Assembly: GCF_000333895.2 (NCBI RefSeq)
Contig: NZ_ANFM02000012.1
Location: forward strand, 1-64,000
Direction: 5' to 3'
DNA from: Grimontia indica
Lineage (GTDB): Bacteria > Pseudomonadota > Gammaproteobacteria > Enterobacterales > Vibrionaceae
DNA length: 64,000 nucleotides
Part shown: positions 60,131-64,000 of the stretch, in pieces
Layout: each line of letters opens with the position of its first letter
Position numbering within the stretch: the first letter of the stretch is position 1
Made by a program: the position numbers and the translations under genes
The notes under the pieces: generated by a model
What the model was told of the DNA's origin: nothing
Seen by the model: only the letters and a program-made list of their open reading frames with translations
Databases searched by the model: none

Positions 60131-60991
60131 ATGACTGATGAAACTTCAACCATGGTTGACGTCTCAACTTTATATATCGTGCCGACACCGATCGGAAACC
60201 TGGGAGATATCACCCAGCGTGCTTTGGAGATTTTGCAGCAGGTCGACATCATCGCTGCCGAGGATACCCGCCACACTGGTAAACTACTGTCCCATTTTGG
60301 AATCACCACCCGAACTTTCGCGCTGCATGACCATAATGAACAACAGAAAGCAGATTTTCTGATTGAAAAATTAGTCAGTGGGCAAAACATCGCGCTGGTG
60401 TCTGATGCGGGCACGCCGTTGATATCCGATCCAGGCTACCATTTGGTGACCCGTTGTCGTCAGGCGGGTGTCAAAGTTGTTCCTTTGCCGGGGCCTTGTG
60501 CAGTGATCACCGCGTTGAGTGCATCTGGCTTACCTTCTGATCGCTTCAGCTTCGAAGGCTTCCTGCCGCCAAAAAGCAAAGGCCGCCGTGATAAGTTTTC
60601 TGACATTGCAGAAGACCCACGAACCCTGATTTTTTACGAATCACCACACCGTATTCTCGATACGCTCGACGATATGCTGGCGGTATTGGGTGCGGAGCGT
60701 CAGGTCGTACTGGCACGGGAGCTGACCAAAACCTATGAAACCATTCATGGCGCGCCGCTGGGTGAGTTGATTGAATGGCTGAATGAAGACAGCAACCGTA
60801 TCCGCGGTGAGATGGTGCTTTTGATTGCAGGTCACCGCGCCGAGAAAGAGGATTTGCCATTGGAAGCAACCAAAGCGGTTACTTTGCTGGCGAAGGAACT
60901 GCCACTGAAGAAGGCGTCTGCGATTGCGGCTGAGCTGTATAACGTGAAAAAAAATGCCCTCTATAAGTGGGGTTTAGAAAACCTAGAGTAA
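60131..60991 (+). CDS. rsmI: 16S rRNA (cytidine-1402-2'-O) methyltransferase RsmI
   Basis: RsmI methylates the 2'-OH of C1402 in 16S rRNA using SAM. The 286-residue protein shows the tetrapyrrole-methylase fold motifs [19 protein letters not shown] and [16 protein letters not shown] and the PPKSKGRRD loop. ATG 60131 is favoured over GTG 60122, which stands only two bases after AAGGG. The GTG is possible, as E. coli RsmI also starts MKQ. Confidence 0.95.
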   Translation: MTDETSTMVDVSTLYIVPTPIGNLGDITQRALEILQQVDIIAAEDTRHTGKLLSHFGITTRTFALHDHNEQQKADFLIEKLVSGQNIALVSDAGTPLISDPGYHLVTRCRQAGVKVVPLPGPCAVITALSASGLPSDRFSFEGFLPPKSKGRRDKFSDIAEDPRTLIFYESPHRILDTLDDMLAVLGAERQVVLARELTKTYETIHGAPLGELIEWLNEDSNRIRGEMVLLIAGHRAEKEDLPLEATKAVTLLAKELPLKKASAIAAELYNVKKNALYKWGLENLE

Positions 60992-61009
60992 GAAGTCCGG
61001 TGTTTTCGC

Positions 61010-61038
61010 TGGATCCATGGCGGTGAACTCTATATAAT
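61010..61038 (+). promoter_or_regulatory. promoter of rnpB
   Basis: A perfect -10 TATAAT (61033-61038) lies ten bases before the mature 5' end, followed by a C/G-rich discriminator. The -35 region (61010-61015) is poor. Confidence 0.5.
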
Positions 61039-61047
61039 CCGCCGCCT

Positions 61048-61424
<377 letters not shown>

Positions 61425-61433
61425 AAATAAAAT

Positions 61434-61459
61434 GGGCGAGTTTAGCAATAAACTTGCCC
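61434..61459 (+). other. GNRA-capped hairpin after rnpB
   Basis: The 11-bp stem GGGCGAGTTTA / TAAACTTGCCC has a GCAA loop and no T-run. It may serve as a 3' processing or stability element ahead of the true terminator. By-eye pairing includes one G-U. Confidence 0.5.
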
Positions 61460-61462
61460 CAG

Positions 61463-61492
61463 AGAAGGCGAGCATTAGCTCGCCTTCTTTTG
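61463..61492 (+). terminator. terminator of rnpB
   Basis: The stem AGAAGGCGAGC / GCTCGCCTTCT with a 4-base loop is followed by TTTT. Confidence 0.8.
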
Positions 61493-61518
61493 TTTTGGCT
61501 TCAATAAAAGTCAACAGG

Positions 61519-61557
61519 CCCCGACGGGGAATGCCGTGCGGTTAAAAAATGCACGGC
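61519..61557 (+). other. two small hairpins between rnpB and mraZ
   Basis: CCCC-GAC-GGGG (61519-61529) is followed by GCCGTGC / GCACGGC with an A-rich 11-base loop (61533-61557). No promoter is obvious immediately before it, so it could be part of a longer transcript or an unrecognised small RNA. Nothing else is seen in 61493-61630. Confidence 0.35.
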
Positions 61558-61631
61558 TCAGCAAGGTGTTCAAGCTGTTGAAATAGAATGCGCTTCGCGA
61601 TTACGTGATCTTTGTCGCGCTCGATGCTTGC

Positions 61632-61661
61632 TTGACTTTCTTTTTGCCTGATACTTACACT
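61632..61661 (+). promoter_or_regulatory. mra promoter
   Basis: The -35 TTGACT (61632-61637) and -10 TACACT (61656-61661), 18 bp apart, would start transcription near 61668, just at the MraZ-box repeats. Confidence 0.5.
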
Positions 61662-61667
61662 TCCTAG

Positions 61668-61692
61668 TGGGAAAATGTGGAATAAAGTGGGT
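61668..61692 (+). promoter_or_regulatory. MraZ operator repeats
   Basis: Three boxes, TGGGA (61668-61672), TGGAA (61678-61682) and TGGGT (61688-61692), repeat every 10 bp with 5-bp spacers. This matches the TGGGN-N5 pattern bound by MraZ in E. coli, where it autorepresses the mra operon. The middle box departs at one base. Confidence 0.65.
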
Positions 61693-61721
61693 TATTCTGG
61701 TGAAAAAGGGTAGTCAGTGAC

Positions 61722-62180
61722 ATGTTGAGGGGCGTCAGCGCCATATCGCCCGACGCGAAAGGTCGCGTCGCATTGCCAAAGCGTTATCGGGAAGAACTCG
61801 ATGCGTTGTGCGATGGCGTGTTTGTCTGCACCATTGATCATCAGTTACCATGCCTGCTGCTTTACCCCTTGCCTGAATGGGAGCGCATCGAAGCCAAGCT
61901 ATCCCGCTTATCCAGCCTCAATCCAGCCGAGCGTCGTTTACAGCGATTGCTGCTTGGTCATGCGTTTGAGTGTGAGATGGACGGACAGGGGCGAATTCTG
62001 ATTGCACCAACACTGCGCGATTACGCCGGTTTGAATGGTAAAGCCATGCTGGTGGGACAGCTCAACAAGTTTGAGATTTGGAACAGCGATAAGTGGCAGC
62101 AACAGATCGACCAGGATATTCAACATCAAGCCGAATCAGCGGAAGCGCTGAGCGACAGGCTCAGTAACTTATCGCTTTAG
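61722..62180 (+). CDS. mraZ: transcriptional regulator MraZ
   Basis: MraZ is a ring-forming AbrB-like DNA-binding protein that represses its own division cluster. The 152-residue protein has two SpoVT/AbrB-type domains (about residues 8-50 and 80-125, each containing DAKGRVALPKRYRE- or DGQGRILIAPTLRDYA-like motifs). It is followed 12 bp later by rsmH. Confidence 0.96.
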   Translation: MLRGVSAISPDAKGRVALPKRYREELDALCDGVFVCTIDHQLPCLLLYPLPEWERIEAKLSRLSSLNPAERRLQRLLLGHAFECEMDGQGRILIAPTLRDYAGLNGKAMLVGQLNKFEIWNSDKWQQQIDQDIQHQAESAEALSDRLSNLSL

Positions 62181-62192
62181 GTAATCAAGATT

Positions 62193-63146
62193 ATGTCAGA
62201 GCAGTTTTCACACATTTCCGTCCTCCTCCACGAATCCATCGAAGGTCTCGCACTTAAACCTGACGGCATTTATGTCGATGGTACGTTTGGCCGTGGTGGA
62301 CATACCCGAGAAATTTTACGTCGTCTGGGTGACGGTGGTCAGCTTTACAGTATTGACCGCGATCCGCAGGCGATTGAAGAGGCAGGCACAATTGATGACC
62401 CGCGCTTCAACATTATTCATGGCCCATTTTCCGGCATCCAACAATACATCGAAGAACGTGGTCTGAGTGGCAAGATTGATGGTGTGTTGCTGGACCTTGG
62501 GGTGTCTTCGCCGCAATTAGACGATCCAGAGCGTGGCTTTAGCTTTATGCGCGATGGTCCTTTGGACATGCGCATGGATCCGACTTCAGGTATTCCAGCT
62601 TCTCAATGGCTTGCCGAAGCGGAAGCGGACGACATTGCCTGGGTGTTGAAAGAGTTTGGCGAAGAGCGATTTGCCAAGCGTATTGCCCGCGCGATTGTTG
62701 CGCACCGCGAAGATGAAACCAAAGAGCCGTTGACCCGGACTTTGCAGCTGGCCAACTTGATTGCCGCGGTATCACCTTCCCGTGATCGTAAAAAGCACCC
62801 AGCGACCCGCTGTTTTCAAGCGATTCGCATTTACATCAACAGTGAGCTGGAAGAGATTGAAACGGCGATGCAAGGTGCGCTTGAAGTGCTGGCGCCGGGT
62901 GGGCGACTTTCCATCATCAGCTTCCACTCATTGGAAGACCGTTTGGTGAAACGCTTTATGCGCAAGCAGAGCAAAGGGCCGGATGTACCGCATGGCGTGC
63001 CACTGACCGAAGATCAAATCCGTGCACTGGGCCAGGCAAAGATGAAGCTGGTGGGCAAAGCATTGAAACCGTCTGACGTGGAAGTCTCAGACAACACTCG
63101 CTCCCGAAGCTCGGTGCTGCGTGTGGCAGAAAAATTGGGTGACTGA
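62193..63146 (+). CDS. rsmH: 16S rRNA (cytosine-1402-N4) methyltransferase RsmH
   Basis: RsmH methylates N4 of C1402, the same nucleotide as RsmI. The 317-residue protein has the start [31 protein letters not shown] (SAM motif I), [20 protein letters not shown] and the C-terminal [15 protein letters not shown]. It overlaps ftsL by one base. Confidence 0.97.
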   Translation: MSEQFSHISVLLHESIEGLALKPDGIYVDGTFGRGGHTREILRRLGDGGQLYSIDRDPQAIEEAGTIDDPRFNIIHGPFSGIQQYIEERGLSGKIDGVLLDLGVSSPQLDDPERGFSFMRDGPLDMRMDPTSGIPASQWLAEAEADDIAWVLKEFGEERFAKRIARAIVAHREDETKEPLTRTLQLANLIAAVSPSRDRKKHPATRCFQAIRIYINSELEEIETAMQGALEVLAPGGRLSIISFHSLEDRLVKRFMRKQSKGPDVPHGVPLTEDQIRALGQAKMKLVGKALKPSDVEVSDNTRSRSSVLRVAEKLGD

Positions 63147-63460
63147 TGTCGGCAGAAAATCCAGGGCTGACAAGGCAAATTCTGCAGGACCTGACCAGTA
63201 TCGGTCGGGTTCCTATGGTGCTTTTGGTTCTGGTACTGCTTTCTGCATTGGGCGTGGTTTACATCACCCAGCAAACGCGCGCTGCGATAGCCCATCATGA
63301 CCAACTATTGATGGAGCGCGAGCAACTGGAAGTCGAATGGCGTAACCAGTTGCTTGAGGAGCATGCGTTATCAGAACACAGCCGTGTCGAAGCCATGGCA
63401 CGGCAGGATCAGGACATGATCCGTCCAGACAGTCGACGTGAAGTCATAGTGAGCCAATAG
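63146..63460 (+). CDS. ftsL: cell division protein FtsL
   Basis: FtsL is a bitopic divisome protein that forms a complex with FtsB and FtsQ and activates FtsWI. The 104-residue protein has a cytoplasmic tail, one transmembrane helix at about residues 21-41 (PMVLLVLVLLSALGVVYIT) and a periplasmic coiled coil. It lies between rsmH and ftsI. Confidence 0.94.
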   Translation: MSAENPGLTRQILQDLTSIGRVPMVLLVLVLLSALGVVYITQQTRAAIAHHDQLLMEREQLEVEWRNQLLEEHALSEHSRVEAMARQDQDMIRPDSRREVIVSQ

Positions 63461-63461
63461 C

Positions 63462-64000
63462 GTGAAGGGAAAAACGAAACCGACCAATCAGCGAGCGAAA
63501 AAGCCAACACCGAATTTGATTCGGTGGCGCTTTGTCACGGTCTGTTTCTGTATTTCCCTTGCCATGGTCGCGTTGATTGCCCGCGCCGCATTTATTCAGG
63601 TCATCGAGCCGGATCGCCTTCTTCAGGAAGGCGATATGCGTTCTGTCCGTGTCAAAGCTCTTCATTCCGCACGCGGCATTATCACTGACCGTAACGGCGA
63701 GTCGCTGGCCGTCAGTGTCCCGGTTGAAGCGGTATACGTGGATCCGGTGACTGTGTTTAAGAACGGCGGCCTGAAAGACATTGACCGCTGGTACGCGCTG
63801 GCTGATGTATTGGGTATCGACCGTCAGGCGATGGTAAACCGTATCGAGCGTAATAAAACCAAACGCTTTATCTACCTGCAACGTCAGGTTGGCCCTGCTG
63901 TGGCTGACTATGTTTCCGGTCTTCGCTTACCGGGAATTGGCATGAATGACGAGTCCCGTCGTTTCTATCCAGCCGGTGAAGTCAGTGCTCACCTTGTGGG
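63462..64000 (+). CDS. ftsI: peptidoglycan transpeptidase FtsI (PBP3), 5' part
   Basis: FtsI makes septal cross-links. Only the first 179 codons are in the window, which ends before the transpeptidase domain. A GTG start one base after the ftsL stop gives a basic cytoplasmic tail, a transmembrane helix at about residues 23-41 (RFVTVCFCISLAMVALIA) and the start of the PBP dimerisation domain (RGIITDRNGESLAVSVPVEAV). Truncation is by the window edge, not a mutation. Confidence 0.95.
   Translation, partial: MKGKTKPTNQRAKKPTPNLIRWRFVTVCFCISLAMVALIARAAFIQVIEPDRLLQEGDMRSVRVKALHSARGIITDRNGESLAVSVPVEAVYVDPVTVFKNGGLKDIDRWYALADVLGIDRQAMVNRIERNKTKRFIYLQRQVGPAVADYVSGLRLPGIGMNDESRRFYPAGEVSAHLV

Noticed and set aside
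60713-60730. TGGCAC run resembling a sigma-54 -24 element in rsmI
   Set aside because: The matching -12 TTGC element is absent at the required spacing, and it lies inside a coding region.

Overview
This is chromosomal core sequence from a gammaproteobacterium, almost certainly a member of the Vibrionaceae. The evidence is a complete mannose-sensitive haemagglutinin (MSHA) type IV pilus locus next to csrD (mshH), the Vibrio-type order of the cell-wall, Lpt, Mla, petABC, ssp and mra genes, and protein lengths and active-site numbering close to the Vibrio and E. coli orthologues. Most of the window is moderately G+C-balanced. Two stretches are visibly AT-richer: the acyltransferase gene and the 5' half of mshQ. 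A Grimontia/Enterovibrio-like relative would fit, but the genus cannot be fixed from this sequence alone.

Layout. 1-3043: a LysR regulator divergent from csrD/mshH, a degenerate GGDEF-EAL protein. 3186-18487: the MSHA operon in the order mshI J K L M N E G F A C D O P Q, all on + and mostly with 1-11 base overlaps. Only one MshA/MshB-type pilin is present. 18604-29392: mreBCD, maf (yhdE), rng, yhdP, a Nit-type amidase and tldD. 29437-31445: darP divergent from pmbA (tldE). 31506-32558: an isolated AT-rich acyltransferase. 32794-34161: mgtE. 34294-42045, on -: the rpoN cluster and the Lpt/Kdo genes (npr, rapZ, ptsN, hpf, rpoN, lptB, lptA, lptC, kdsC, kdsD, yrbG). 42445-47008: mlaFEDCB, ibaG and murA. 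47087-51446: degS, degQ and zapG on -, zapE on +. 51680-56696: rplM-rpsI, petABC and sspAB. 56737-60069, on -: dolP, diaA, yraN and lpoA. 60131-64000: rsmI, the RNase P RNA gene rnpB, and the start of the division/cell-wall cluster (mraZ, rsmH, ftsL, 5' part of ftsI).

The genes share an envelope theme. They cover pilus assembly (Msh), cell shape (MreBCD), lipopolysaccharide precursor synthesis and transport (KdsCD, LptABC), phospholipid transport and outer-membrane asymmetry (MlaFEDCB, YhdP), peptidoglycan synthesis and its outer-membrane activator (MurA, LpoA, FtsLI), and envelope quality control (DegS, DegQ, DolP). Ribosome, respiration and RNA-processing genes (rplM-rpsI, petABC, rng, rnpB, rsmI, rsmH, darP) lie between them.

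I found no CRISPR array, insertion sequence, prophage, tRNA gene or defence island, and no clearly new multi-gene system. The observations most worth checking are the missing second MSHA pilin, a Gly-to-His change in the c-di-GMP-binding motif of MshE, the divergent 5' half of mshQ, the AT-rich acyltransferase, a 42-codon ORF with a good ribosome binding site in the yrbG-mlaF gap, and structured non-coding segments upstream of rplM and between rnpB and mraZ.
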